The notes: generated from the sequence alone by a model not told the origin. A stretch of 64,000 nt of DNA from SZUA-430 sp040080835 (GCA_040080835.1 JBEBHP010000011.1:107437-171436), one strand, 5' to 3'. Counted from the stretch's first letter, positions 9,434-18,478 are shown. Numbers and translations: made by a program.

Positions 9434-10462
9434 ATGATTCTGGCACCACTTACGCTGAACGGCGCTCCCGGCTCACCCTATACCCGCAAGATGCTGGCCC
9501 TGCTGCGCTACCGCCGCATTCCCTACAAGCTGCTGCAATACGGCATGGGCACACCGCCCGACCTGCCAAAGCCCAAGGTGCAACTGCTACCCACTTTCTA
9601 CTTGCCCAATGCCAGGGGTGAGATCGAACCCGTCGTGGACTCCACACCCATCATCCGCAGACTCGAACGCGAATTCACCGGTCGCTCGGTTCTGCCGCCG
9701 CATCCCGTCACCGCATTTATCGACTACCTGCTAGAAGACTACGCTGATGAATGGCTGACCAAGGCGATGTTCCACTATCGCTGGCATTACGCTGCCGATG
9801 CGGACAAGGCGGGAGAAATCCTTCCCCGCTGGTCACGCACAACGGCAACCGACGAGGAGATGGCAGGCTTCAAGAAATTCATCATGGACCGCCAGATCTC
9901 GCGCCTGTACGTCGTGGGCTCGAACAACGGGACTGCGCCCGTAATCGAAGCCAGCTACGAGCGCTTCCTGACCCTCTTCAACGCGCATCTGAAGTTGCAT
10001 CCATACCTCATGGGCAATCGACCTGGCGCGAGTGACTTCGCCATGTTCGGCCAGCTGACGGCTCTGACGCATTTTGATCCGACACCGATGGCGCTGACGC
10101 TCAAGATGGCACCAAGGGTCTACGCCTGGGTCGAAGTATCCGAAGACCTGTCTGGTCTTGAACCCGGGGACACAGACTGGATTGATCCGGCGAATATTCC
10201 AACAACGCTGATCGCACTTCTGAACGAGTTCGGTCGCGTCTATGTGCCGGCCCTCGTCGCCAACGAAAGGGCGATTGCGGCAGGTGCAAGTACGTTTGAA
10301 ATCGAAATCGACGGCAAACCCTGGAAGCAGCAGACTTTCCCGTACCAGGCCAAGTGCGCGCAATGGATCCGCAACGAATACGCGGACCTGGGCAACGAAC
10401 ATCGCGCAACCGTCGACAGACTTCTCAAGGGCACGGGCCTGGAGGCCCTGTTCGCAAGGTAA
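9434..10462 (+). CDS. glutathione S-transferase-like protein
   Basis: This 342-residue protein has an N-terminal thioredoxin-fold GST domain: SPYTRKMLALLRYRRIPY, then the cis-Pro region PTFYLPN and the glutathione-binding VVDSTPIIRRLE. A long helical C-terminal domain contains YLMGNRPGASDFAMFGQL, the N-capping box of GSTs. It is longer than ordinary GSTs (about 210 residues) because of about 100 extra residues at the C-terminus that I do not recognise. AAGG precedes the ATG. It follows the DsbA/isomerase gene by one base, so the two are co-translated. Its stop abuts the stop of the AraC regulator with no gap. Confidence 0.82.
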   Translation: MILAPLTLNGAPGSPYTRKMLALLRYRRIPYKLLQYGMGTPPDLPKPKVQLLPTFYLPNARGEIEPVVDSTPIIRRLEREFTGRSVLPPHPVTAFIDYLLEDYADEWLTKAMFHYRWHYAADADKAGEILPRWSRTTATDEEMAGFKKFIMDRQISRLYVVGSNNGTAPVIEASYERFLTLFNAHLKLHPYLMGNRPGASDFAMFGQLTALTHFDPTPMALTLKMAPRVYAWVEVSEDLSGLEPGDTDWIDPANIPTTLIALLNEFGRVYVPALVANERAIAAGASTFEIEIDGKPWKQQTFPYQAKCAQWIRNEYADLGNEHRATVDRLLKGTGLEALFAR

Positions 10463-11470
10463 CTAACCCATCGAGCCGAACCATCGCCGACAGGCCCTGC
10501 TGAAACTGGTCGGATCGTCAAAGCCAAGCTCTGCCGCCATCTCGCTTCGGCCGAGCTTTCCCTCATCCAGCATGATACGGGCACGCCGCTGCAACTCGGC
10601 ATCGAGCAGCACCCGAAAGCTTGTTCCGCTCGCTGACAGTCGTCGAACAAGCGTCCGGCGAGAAACGCCAAGTTCATGCGACGCATCGTCCTCGCTCAGC
10701 CGTCCCCGCATCTTCCGCTTGAGCATTTCCTGGAGCCTGAGTTGCAGCGAATTGCCGGAACTCATGCGGCGCGACAACTGCTCGAGTTCGGCAACGGCAC
10801 TCGCGAACAGCCCGGCATCGGCAAAAGGTGATGCAAGATCGCAGAGTTCGTCTGGAACCGCCAGAAACATCTCCTTCGCATCGAAGGTAACCTGCGCACC
10901 CATCGCCAACCGCAAACGATCTGCATACTTTGGCGTCGGCATCGGAAAACCTGCCTCCACCTTCGCAAATTCCAGCTCGAGCACCGAGGCGAGCATCGCA
11001 CCCAGGCCGAGCATGGTCGCCATGCTGAGGGAACGCCACGCTGAGGCATCGATGTCAACCGTCCGCGCGAGAACAAGCACGTGTCTTTTGCGATTGCGTT
11101 TCAACGTGATCGACAGGAACGGTCCCCTGACAATTCCAAATCGCCGAAATATCTCAAGGCTGCCCGCAACGGTTTGCGCGCTGCGCGAGGCCACCTCAAG
11201 CGCACCCTGCATCGCGGTGCTCCAGGCTGCCGCAGCATCAAGTGGCCACTGTTCACCCACCACGCGGCTGAGGTTCGCGCTCATCGTCACGAAAGTGAAC
11301 AGCGTGACTTCCGCATCCGGCCGTTGAAGTCGTTCCTCATCAATGTCGGTGCCCTGCAACAACGCCTCGCGAAGGGCCGAGGTCGTCGCGAATTTCCTCA
11401 GCAGGAACCGAACATACCCGGCCGGTGCCGGTATGGCTTTCCTGGGGTCGTGGCCGGGAGCACGAGTCAT
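10463..11470 (-). CDS. AraC-family transcriptional regulator, probable regulator of alkB
   Basis: The 335-residue product has a C-terminal AraC/XylS DNA-binding domain with two helix-turn-helices: ASHELGVSRRTLVRRLSASGTSF and EMAAELGFDDPTSFSRACRRWFG. The N-terminal 230 residues match the arabinose-binding-like half (Arabinose_bd) of OruR/AlkS-type regulators rather than a cupin. The start MTRAPGH is chosen over one 51 bases upstream because it leaves the divergent promoter region free. The gene is divergent from alkB, with a perfect inverted repeat in between, so local control of alkB is likely but inferred. Confidence 0.85.
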   Translation of the reverse strand: MTRAPGHDPRKAIPAPAGYVRFLLRKFATTSALREALLQGTDIDEERLQRPDAEVTLFTFVTMSANLSRVVGEQWPLDAAAAWSTAMQGALEVASRSAQTVAGSLEIFRRFGIVRGPFLSITLKRNRKRHVLVLARTVDIDASAWRSLSMATMLGLGAMLASVLELEFAKVEAGFPMPTPKYADRLRLAMGAQVTFDAKEMFLAVPDELCDLASPFADAGLFASAVAELEQLSRRMSSGNSLQLRLQEMLKRKMRGRLSEDDASHELGVSRRTLVRRLSASGTSFRVLLDAELQRRARIMLDEGKLGRSEMAAELGFDDPTSFSRACRRWFGSMG

Positions 11471-11472
11471 GA

Positions 11473-11491
11473 TGTGGCGCAAAATGCCACA
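11473..11491. promoter_or_regulatory. perfect inverted repeat between AraC regulator and alkB (candidate operator)
   Basis: TGTGGC, seven bases, then GCCACA: both arms match perfectly. It begins two bases upstream of the AraC regulator start codon and about 90 bases upstream of alkB. The position fits an autoregulatory or alkB operator. AraC proteins usually bind direct repeats, so another dimeric regulator could be the user. Confidence 0.45.
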
Positions 11492-11578
11492 AAATTGGCG
11501 CGAGCAACAGCGCGAATGCACCTAAGGTTTATTCGCACAAGGATCGAGACCGATCTGAAAAAAAACACGGAGGAAACA

Positions 11579-12763
11579 ATGGCTTTCAGCGGAAAATCCG
11601 AAACCGGCCAGACAGTCACCTACACGGACGGCAAGCGATATCTCTATTTCATGTCGGTGTTTTGGCCGCTTGTACCGACCCTGTCGGTACTTGCCTATTT
11701 CTATGCGGGCCACAACGTTTTCACTACCCTGCTCCCGGTTCTCTTCGTGTTTGGTCTCGTACCGCTCGTCGATGCGATCCTCGGCGAAGACCAGAACAAC
11801 CCGCCAGAAGAAGTTGTGGACGACATGGCGAACGACCAATTCTATCGCTATCTGGTATTGGGTTCTGTTCCCCTGTTCTGGATCAGCTTCCTTTCGACTG
11901 CGTACCTTGTCGGAACGCAGGACCTTCCGTGGTGGTCGGTTCTGGCGCTCGTGATCGGCGTTGGCACAACCGACGGGAGCTGCCTCACCAACGCACACGA
12001 GCTCGGACACAAGCATAGCCCAGTGGACCGCTTTTTCGCCAAGTTGTCCTGCGCGGTTTGCGGCTATGCCCACTTCTGCATCGAGCACAATCGTGGTCAC
12101 CATGTCTGGGTCTCAACCCCTGAAGATCCCGCGAGCTCGCGCATGGGCGAATCAATCTACCACTTTGCGTCACGCGAGTTGCTGGGCACGTTCCGCCGCG
12201 GCTGGGAACAGGAAGCCCTGCTGCTGTCAAAGCGCGGCAAGAGCGTCTGGTCGTGGGAAAACGATATTCTTCAGGGCTATGCAATCACCTTCATCGCGGC
12301 AGCGGTTTTGGTTGCGCTGCTCGGATGGACGGTGCTGCCTTTTATCATCGGCCACCACTTCGTCGGTTGGTACGGTCTCACCCAGGCCAACTATGTCGAG
12401 CACTACGGTCTGCTGCGCCAGAAGCGGGATAACGGCCGCTATGAACCGGTAGCCCCGCGCCATTCATGGAACACAAACCACATCTTCTCGAACCTGATCA
12501 CGTTCCACCTGCAGCGCCATTCTGATCACCACGCCAATCCGCAGCGCCCGTATCAGTCCCTGCGCGACTTTCCAGACCTGCCACGCCTGCCGAGCGGCTA
12601 TCCCGGAATGTACCTGCTGGCCGCGATACCTCCGCTCTGGTTTCGCGTGATGGACCCGAAGGTCATGGCATGGGCGGGCGGAGACTTCAGCAAGATCAAC
12701 GTGCACGCGCCAGCTTTGGCAGATCTTCAGACCAGTTACGGTGCAACCGCCAACGCCGCCTGA
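11579..12763 (+). CDS. alkB: alkane 1-monooxygenase
   Basis: This 394-residue membrane di-iron enzyme hydroxylates the terminal carbon of medium-chain alkanes, using electrons from rubredoxin. All diagnostic motifs are present: HELGHK (140), EHNRGHH (169-175), NYVEHYGLLR (271-280) and LQRHSDHHANPQRPYQ (311-326). Six hydrophobic helices surround them. The ATG follows GGAGGA with good spacing; the open frame upstream is not used. No rubredoxin domain is fused and no rubredoxin or rubredoxin reductase gene is in the window, so electron partners must be elsewhere. The FadL-like gene at 47 kb could import hydrophobic substrate, but this is inferred. Confidence 0.95.
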   Translation: MAFSGKSETGQTVTYTDGKRYLYFMSVFWPLVPTLSVLAYFYAGHNVFTTLLPVLFVFGLVPLVDAILGEDQNNPPEEVVDDMANDQFYRYLVLGSVPLFWISFLSTAYLVGTQDLPWWSVLALVIGVGTTDGSCLTNAHELGHKHSPVDRFFAKLSCAVCGYAHFCIEHNRGHHVWVSTPEDPASSRMGESIYHFASRELLGTFRRGWEQEALLLSKRGKSVWSWENDILQGYAITFIAAAVLVALLGWTVLPFIIGHHFVGWYGLTQANYVEHYGLLRQKRDNGRYEPVAPRHSWNTNHIFSNLITFHLQRHSDHHANPQRPYQSLRDFPDLPRLPSGYPGMYLLAAIPPLWFRVMDPKVMAWAGGDFSKINVHAPALADLQTSYGATANAA

Positions 12764-12788
12764 ACAGATTAGACAGAATCGAGACAAC

Positions 12789-12820
12789 AGGCCCGTTGCC
12801 CCTCACAAGGTTGCGGGCCT
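12789..12820 (+). terminator. hairpin after alkB (candidate terminator)
   Basis: AGGCCCG and CGGGCCT form a perfect 7-base stem around an 18-base loop, 25 bases after the alkB stop. Only a weak T-rich run (ATCCTTTG) follows, so termination may be partial. It separates alkB from the sulfatase gene. Confidence 0.4.
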
Positions 12821-12860
12821 ATCCTTTGACACTGCCCCTTCTTGAACTGGACCGGTTGAA

Positions 12861-14528
12861 ATGAACATGAAATCACTTGCTGTCCGCGTCGGAATCGTCC
12901 TCGCGGTACTGATCGGTGCGGGCTTCATCGCCTTCCAGCAATACTGGTACTACCTTCCGGGACTCCTGCAGGCCATCAGGGATCCCGTTCAACCAAACCA
13001 TGAAGTCGTATGGGAAACGGGTGCCGATGAAGCGCCCGCTTCTGTGACTGAGCGCAAGCCCAACATCATTCTCATCGTCGCCGATGATCTCGGCTACAAC
13101 GACATCTCCGTCAACCGTGGTGGGGTCGCAAATGGCGCCGTGCCGACGCCGAATATCAACTCGATCGCAGCCGACGGCGCCAACCTGACCCAATCCTATT
13201 CCGGCAATGCCACTTGCGCCCCGTCGCGCGCGGCGATGCTGACCGGCCGTTACGCAACGCGTTTCGGTTTCGAGTTCACGCCAGTGCCAGTGCAGTTTGC
13301 AAAACTTCTGGGCCACACCAACACCAACGGGCAGCACCCCTCGATCTATCATCCGGAATTTGAGAAAGACGTGCCCGTGATGGCCGAGATGACAGTACCC
13401 ACGTCGGAAACCACGCTCCCGCAAATGCTCAAGACCCAAGGCTATCATACGTTGATGCTTGGAAAATGGCACCTTGGCGAAACGAAGGAGACACGTCCGG
13501 AGGCGCGCGGATTCGACGAGTATCTGGGTTTCCTCGGCGGCGCTTCAAGGTTCCTGAACTCCGGTGACCCGGACGTTGTGGAATCCCGCCAGGACTTCGA
13601 CCCGATCGACAAATTTCTCTGGGCGAACCTCTCCTTCGCCGTCGTCAACAACAACAAGCCGGAGCGTTTCACGCCTTCAAGATACATGACTGACTATCTG
13701 TCGGACGAAGCGGCCAAAGCAGTCGCCGCCAACAAGAACCGGCCGTTTTTCATGTACCTGGCCTACAACGCGCCGCACACACCACTGCAGGCACTGAAGT
13801 CGGACTATGACGCCTTGTCCGGAATCAAGGATCACCGCCTGCGCGTCTACGCCGCCATGATCAGGGCGCTCGACCGCGGCGTCGGCGAGGTCCTCAAGGC
13901 AGTCAAGGACGCCGGACTCGACGACAAAACACTCATCATCTTCACCAGTGACAATGGCGGCGCGAATTACATCGGCCTGCCAGAGATCAACAAGCCATTC
14001 CGCGGCTGGAAGGCCACATTCTTCGAAGGCGGCATACGCGTTCCTCTCTTTATCCGCTGGCCATCGAAAATCAAGCCCGGGTCAACCTTTGCAGGCGCTG
14101 CCGGTCACGTCGACATCTTCGCGACGTCAGCCGCAGCAGCAGGTGCCAGCGTTCCGACTGACCGCACTATGGACGGCGTGAACCTCGTGCCCTTCGTCAC
14201 CGGCGAAACGCAAGGCGCCCCACACCAGACGATGTTCTGGCGCTCGGGCGGCTACAGGGTCTTGCTCGCGGGCGACTGGAAGATCCAGGTCGATGACAAT
14301 CCCGGAAAGACGTGGCTCTACGATCTCAAGACCGATCCGACCGAAAAGACCAATCTCGCCGCGACCAGCGCGGACAAGCTCGCCGAAATGAAGGCGCTGC
14401 TCGACAAGGTGAATGCCGAACAGCGCAAACCATTGTGGCCCTCGCTGCAGGAAGGCGCGATTGCCATAGATCATCCGCTCGACTCGCCTGAAAGCGCGGA
14501 CGACGAATACATCTACTGGTCAAACTAG
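12861..14528 (+). CDS. membrane-anchored type I sulfatase
   Basis: The 555-residue product starts with a signal-anchor helix (about 7-26) and carries a full sulfatase domain. Metal ligands are in VADDLGYND (DD 75-76) and FTSDNGGAN. Cys119 in CAPSR is the residue normally oxidised to formylglycine, within the signature CAPSRAAMLTGRY. KWHLGE supplies another active-site segment, and NAPHTPLQA contributes substrate or metal contacts. It hydrolyses sulfate esters in the periplasm; the substrate is unknown, though the domain order resembles arylsulfatases and N-acetylgalactosamine sulfatases. The next gene, 13 bases on, encodes its likely activating enzyme. Confidence 0.93.
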   Translation: MNMKSLAVRVGIVLAVLIGAGFIAFQQYWYYLPGLLQAIRDPVQPNHEVVWETGADEAPASVTERKPNIILIVADDLGYNDISVNRGGVANGAVPTPNINSIAADGANLTQSYSGNATCAPSRAAMLTGRYATRFGFEFTPVPVQFAKLLGHTNTNGQHPSIYHPEFEKDVPVMAEMTVPTSETTLPQMLKTQGYHTLMLGKWHLGETKETRPEARGFDEYLGFLGGASRFLNSGDPDVVESRQDFDPIDKFLWANLSFAVVNNNKPERFTPSRYMTDYLSDEAAKAVAANKNRPFFMYLAYNAPHTPLQALKSDYDALSGIKDHRLRVYAAMIRALDRGVGEVLKAVKDAGLDDKTLIIFTSDNGGANYIGLPEINKPFRGWKATFFEGGIRVPLFIRWPSKIKPGSTFAGAAGHVDIFATSAAAAGASVPTDRTMDGVNLVPFVTGETQGAPHQTMFWRSGGYRVLLAGDWKIQVDDNPGKTWLYDLKTDPTEKTNLAATSADKLAEMKALLDKVNAEQRKPLWPSLQEGAIAIDHPLDSPESADDEYIYWSN

Positions 14529-14541
14529 TTCGAATGGCGCG

Positions 14542-15453
14542 ATGACGAAACTGTCCAGACGCACGGCTCTCATTGTCGCCGCTGCATCAGTCTTCGCGTT
14601 GGCGACGCTCACGGTTGCGCTGCGCCCACATTCGCCGTCCAGTGTCCAGGCATGCAGCTTGCCTGCCACCACCGGGCCACACGCCGGCATGGTTTGGATT
14701 CCGGCAGGCAAGTTCTCTATGGGCAGCGACGTTTATCCGGAAGAGGCCCCCATGCGCGAAGCGAGCGTACAGGGCTTCTGGATGGACCGCACCGAGGTCA
14801 CCAACCGCGAATTCGCGAAATTCGTGGAAGCCACTCAATATGTCACGGTCGCCGAACGCCCTGGAAAGCCTGGCGCTGCCGTTTTCGTGGTGCCGACCGG
14901 AAGTGTTGACCTTTCTTCTGCCGCCGCATGGTGGCGCTATGTGACGGGCGCCAACTGGCGACACCCAGGAGGTACCGGCACATCCATTGAAGGACGCGGC
15001 GAATACCCTGTTGTGGCGATCGCCTTTGAGGACGCTCTCGCCTTTGCAAAATGGAAAGGCCGCGAACTTCCCAGCGAAAGCCAGTGGGAACGCGCCGCAC
15101 GCGCGGGTGCAACCTCATTGCCGGAGCACGAACAGCCGAAATCCGCCAACACCTGGCAGGGTGTATTCCCGATCATCGACACAGCAGAGGACGGCTTTGC
15201 CGGACTGGCCCCGGTTGGATGCTTCAAGCCGAATGCTTTCGGTCTCTACGACATGATCGGCAATGTGTGGGAACTGACATCGGATGCTTATGCGTCTCAC
15301 ACGCCCGCTGCCCGCGTGATCAAGGGTGGTTCATTCCTGTGTGCACCAAACTACTGCATGCGATACCGCCCCGCCGCTCGACAACCCCAGGAGGAAGACC
15401 TGGGTACAAGCCACACCGGCTTCCGCACCATCCTGATCTCGCCCGGCCCCTAG
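14542..15453 (+). CDS. formylglycine-generating enzyme (SUMF1 family), exported
   Basis: This 303-residue protein has an N-terminal hydrophobic segment (LIVAAASVFALATLTVAL), so it is probably anchored in or exported across the inner membrane. The FGE-sulfatase domain follows: MVWIPAGKFSMGSD, FWMDRTEVTNREFAKFV, ELPSESQWERAARAG, GNVWELTSD and GGSFLCAPNYCMRYRPAAR. Cys267 and Cys272 match the two copper-binding catalytic cysteines of the family, so it should be active. It converts a sulfatase Cys to formylglycine, and the sulfatase just upstream has the CxPSR target. Its stop overlaps the opposing small gene stop by 3 bases. Confidence 0.93.
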   Translation: MTKLSRRTALIVAAASVFALATLTVALRPHSPSSVQACSLPATTGPHAGMVWIPAGKFSMGSDVYPEEAPMREASVQGFWMDRTEVTNREFAKFVEATQYVTVAERPGKPGAAVFVVPTGSVDLSSAAAWWRYVTGANWRHPGGTGTSIEGRGEYPVVAIAFEDALAFAKWKGRELPSESQWERAARAGATSLPEHEQPKSANTWQGVFPIIDTAEDGFAGLAPVGCFKPNAFGLYDMIGNVWELTSDAYASHTPAARVIKGGSFLCAPNYCMRYRPAARQPQEEDLGTSHTGFRTILISPGP

Positions 15454-15644
15454 AACAGCTTCATCTGGAACGCCACAAAGAAATAGCTGACCGCACCAAA
15501 CAGGATGGCAGCAAACAAACGAGCTGCACCAACGCCGTTGTCTCCGCGCCTGAAATTCAGGACGGCAAGCGCCAGGTAAATGAGCGCCCCGATGCCCGTT
15601 GCAATTGCAAGGGCAACGTCCTCATCGATGTATGAATCCGACAT
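15450..15644 (-). CDS. small two-helix membrane protein
   Basis: The 64-residue product starts MSDSYIDEDV and has two hydrophobic helices: ALAIATGIGALIYLALAVL and ARLFAAILFGAVSYFFVAF. I do not recognise the family. It lies 7 bases downstream of the CPBP protease gene on the same strand, so it is probably part of that operon. The stop overlaps the stop of the facing FGE gene. The start was selected as the first Met after the upstream stop codon; longer versions would run into the protease gene. Confidence 0.6.
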   Translation of the reverse strand: MSDSYIDEDVALAIATGIGALIYLALAVLNFRRGDNGVGAARLFAAILFGAVSYFFVAFQMKLF

Positions 15645-15651
15645 GGCTTGC

Positions 15652-16611
15652 CTAGCTCGCGATCGGGGCAATCCCGATCGCTCCCATGATATCACTGGCA
15701 TTTGAAAGCAAGTCCGTCGCAGCATGGACGAGCATGACCACCAGCAGGTTTCGCGTTCGCAACCATAAAATGCCAAACATGAATGCCGCCACCGATTGAA
15801 CCACAACGGTATAAGCCATTGCAGTAATCAGATCAGGGTTTGCGCCCAGGCCTTCAACGACGCCTGCGCCGCGAAGGACGATACCTGGCGCATGCACCAG
15901 TCCAAAAATCAGCGCCATGAAAATCATGCCGGCGATGTCCGACCGGAGAAACGCCGACAGCCGTTCCTGCAGCAACGCGCGGAAGAAAAACTCTTCAGTC
16001 AGCCCGACTTCCAGCACGAGCCAAGCAAAGGCAAACGGCAACCCGATCTGTAGCGCATCCGTCGCATACTTGCCTTCGCGGAACGGAGCGGCAGCACTAC
16101 CGGCAAAATACTGAAACGCGCAAATGGCAGAACCAACAACAAGGACCGTAAGCCCGTCGCGTCCCAAAAGCCTGCGGAATGCCTCACCAGAAAACCCGAA
16201 ATCCTGCAAACGCACATTGAAGAACCCTTGCACCGCAAGGAATGGCAGCATGACCATGGACAGAAGTTTCAGCGCGAGTACCCACGCCATGTGAGCATCT
16301 GCATGTCCCCCTTGGGCCGCATCCGGCACAAGACCATCCGCCCATGTCCTCATGTATATCAGATAGGCGCCAAGTCCGATTGTGAGCATGAGCGCGACGA
16401 GTGACTGCGCCGCTGGTTGCCTTACCTCCAGCTCAATGGGACGGACTCCGATCGTGACGACCCACGACAAAAGGGGAAACCCGAAGCCCAGCAGCACGAG
16501 GATGGTGATGGCTTCTTCAATCGGATAGCTTCCAGCCCCGTTCAGATGAAACACCGACACGCCATACACCACGACGTAAATTGCAATCGCAATCCAGGCT
16601 AACGGCTTCAT
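15652..16611 (-). CDS. CPBP family intramembrane metalloprotease
   Basis: This 319-residue polytopic membrane protein has about eight hydrophobic helices. The three conserved CPBP/Abi motifs are visible near the C-terminus: EEFFFR at about residue 212, FGLVHAPG at about 245, and VHAATDLL at about 300. Glu and His residues in these motifs form the metal site of Rce1-like CAAX proteases. Many bacterial members have no known substrate. GGGGGAAG precedes the ATG. It starts 8 bases after the IlvD/Edd gene stop, so the two are co-transcribed. Its role beside a sugar-acid dehydratase is not evident. Confidence 0.88.
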   Translation of the reverse strand: MKPLAWIAIAIYVVVYGVSVFHLNGAGSYPIEEAITILVLLGFGFPLLSWVVTIGVRPIELEVRQPAAQSLVALMLTIGLGAYLIYMRTWADGLVPDAAQGGHADAHMAWVLALKLLSMVMLPFLAVQGFFNVRLQDFGFSGEAFRRLLGRDGLTVLVVGSAICAFQYFAGSAAAPFREGKYATDALQIGLPFAFAWLVLEVGLTEEFFFRALLQERLSAFLRSDIAGMIFMALIFGLVHAPGIVLRGAGVVEGLGANPDLITAMAYTVVVQSVAAFMFGILWLRTRNLLVVMLVHAATDLLSNASDIMGAIGIAPIAS

Positions 16612-16619
16612 GCTTCCCC

Positions 16620-18383
16620 CTAATGCGAATCCCGCGCTTCCCCGCGTGTCCGGATGATATCAACGTACAGCGTTGCGGGTTCGAAACAAGCGCCCGTTGA
16701 CAACTGGCCTGTATTGGCGCGTGCGACCTCTTCCCACGGTGTTTGCGACCTGAGAACCGGCGCGACCCAGGCTTTTCGCCGACGCTCCCACTCATCACTG
16801 GCAACGATGGCATCCACCCGCCGCGTGCTCAGGTCAATCCGAATCATGTCACCGGTATTCAGGAACGCAAGTCCTCCGCCGACCACAGCTTCCGGCGACG
16901 CATTCAGGATCGACGCCGAGGCGCTCGTCCCGCTCTGCCGCCCGTCGCCTATGCAAGGTAGCGCCGTGATCCCGCGCCTGAGCAGCGCATCAGGCGGTTG
17001 CATGTTGACGACCTCGGCCGAACCCGGATAGCCAATTGGCCCGGTATTGCGCATCACCAGAATGCAATGCTCGTCAATGTTCAGAGACCCGTCGTTGATG
17101 CGGTGATGATAGTCCTCAGGTCCCTCAAACACGACCGCGCGGCCTTCGAACATGCCATCCTTGCCAAGGTATCGTTTTGCAAATTCCTCGCCGATGACGC
17201 TCGTCTTCATGATCGCGGCATCAAATAGATTGCCCGTCATCACCAGGAAGCCGGCGTTCTCTTTCATGGGTGACTTCACTTCACGAATGACATCGCGGTC
17301 AGTCGTGAAGTGCCCGCGACAGTTCTCGCCCACAGACCGGCCGCTCACCGTCAAGGCGCCAGCTTCAATCAGACCTGCTTCCAGCAATTCGGCAACTACC
17401 GCCGGAATGCCTCCAGCGCGATGGAAGCCTTCACCCAGATGCGCACCCGCAGGCATGCAGTTCACAATCAGCGGAACCTCATAACCGAAGGACTGCCAGT
17501 CGGTCAGTGACAGCTCGACCCCCATGTGCCGCGCGATTGCAATCAGGTGCGGCGGACAGTTCGTCGAGGCACCGATAGCGGCGGCAACCCTGATCGCATT
17601 CAAAAACGCAGGCTTGGTCATCACATCCGATGGCTTGAGGTCCTCGCGCACCATCTCGACGATGCGCACGCCTGTTGCCTGCGCCATCTGCGCGCGCTCG
17701 CGATAGGGCGCCGGGATCGAGGCGCATCCTGGCAACGACATGCCAAGCGCTTCCGCCAGCGCATTCATCGACAACGCCGTTCCCATCGTGTTGCAGTGAC
17801 CAGCCGACGGCGCGGAAGCCGCCGCCATCTCCATGAAATCCTTGTAGCCGATCTCTCCCTTTGCCAGCATCTGCCGTCCCTGCCAGATGATGGTGCCGGA
17901 ACCAGCACGCTGTCCCCGCCATACGCCATCCAGCATCGGCCCACCCGACAAAACGATTGCAGGAATGTTCACAGTCGCCGCTGCCATCAGGCACGCGGGC
18001 GTGGTCTTGTCGCAACCCGTCGTCAACACAACACCATCCAGCGGATAGCCATGCAGGATCTCGACAAGACCAAGATAGGCCAGATTCCGGTCAAGCGCCG
18101 CCGTCGGCCGTTTGCCGGTTTCCTGGATCGGGTGAACCGGAAACTCGATGGCAATGCCACCAGCTTGCGCGATGCCTTCACGCACGCGCTTCGCCAGTTC
18201 GATGTGATGCCGGTTGCAGGGACTGAGATCTGAGCCGGTTTGTGCGATGCCAATCACCGGCTTGCCGGACTGCAATTCTTCTCGAGTCAGCCCAAAGTTC
18301 AGAAATCGCTCAAGGTAGAGCGCCGTCATTCCCGGGTTTTCGGGATTGTCGAACCATCGGCGGCTGCGCAGTGTATTGGTCAT
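16620..18383 (-). CDS. IlvD/Edd family dehydratase, probably sugar-acid type
   Basis: This 587-residue Fe-S dehydratase removes water from a hydroxy acid. Cluster cysteines lie in TTGCDKTTPAC and SAGHCNTMGTALSMN. The third cysteine is in the N-terminal SDLSPCNRHH. The opening RSRRWFDNPENPGMTALYLER, together with GYPLDGVV and EFPVHPIQETGKRPTAAL, matches the arabinonate/xylonate/galactonate dehydratase branch better than biosynthetic IlvD. The exact sugar acid cannot be read from the sequence. It heads an operon with the CPBP protease and a small membrane protein. No sugar transporter or aldolase gene is adjacent. Confidence 0.88.
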   Translation of the reverse strand: MTNTLRSRRWFDNPENPGMTALYLERFLNFGLTREELQSGKPVIGIAQTGSDLSPCNRHHIELAKRVREGIAQAGGIAIEFPVHPIQETGKRPTAALDRNLAYLGLVEILHGYPLDGVVLTTGCDKTTPACLMAAATVNIPAIVLSGGPMLDGVWRGQRAGSGTIIWQGRQMLAKGEIGYKDFMEMAAASAPSAGHCNTMGTALSMNALAEALGMSLPGCASIPAPYRERAQMAQATGVRIVEMVREDLKPSDVMTKPAFLNAIRVAAAIGASTNCPPHLIAIARHMGVELSLTDWQSFGYEVPLIVNCMPAGAHLGEGFHRAGGIPAVVAELLEAGLIEAGALTVSGRSVGENCRGHFTTDRDVIREVKSPMKENAGFLVMTGNLFDAAIMKTSVIGEEFAKRYLGKDGMFEGRAVVFEGPEDYHHRINDGSLNIDEHCILVMRNTGPIGYPGSAEVVNMQPPDALLRRGITALPCIGDGRQSGTSASASILNASPEAVVGGGLAFLNTGDMIRIDLSTRRVDAIVASDEWERRRKAWVAPVLRSQTPWEEVARANTGQLSTGACFEPATLYVDIIRTRGEARDSH

Positions 18384-18478
18384 CAGTCACTCGAATTTTT
18401 GTCGTATGTCAGAATAGCCAGTATAGGCAAGGCTAGCACGCCCGGACTGCAACTGGCAGCGGGCAGGAATTTCAAGTT

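Noticed and set aside
11473..11491. Sigma-54 promoter reading of the palindrome near alkB
   Set aside because: GG to GC spacing is 8 bases, not the required 10.
11081..11578. Long N-terminal extension of the alkB frame
   Set aside because: It overlaps the AraC gene; the ATG at 11579 has a GGAGGA site and the protein then has normal AlkB length.
17526..18233. Long antisense frame inside the IlvD/Edd gene
   Set aside because: Rich in Arg and His, as expected from reversed codon bias; no homology.
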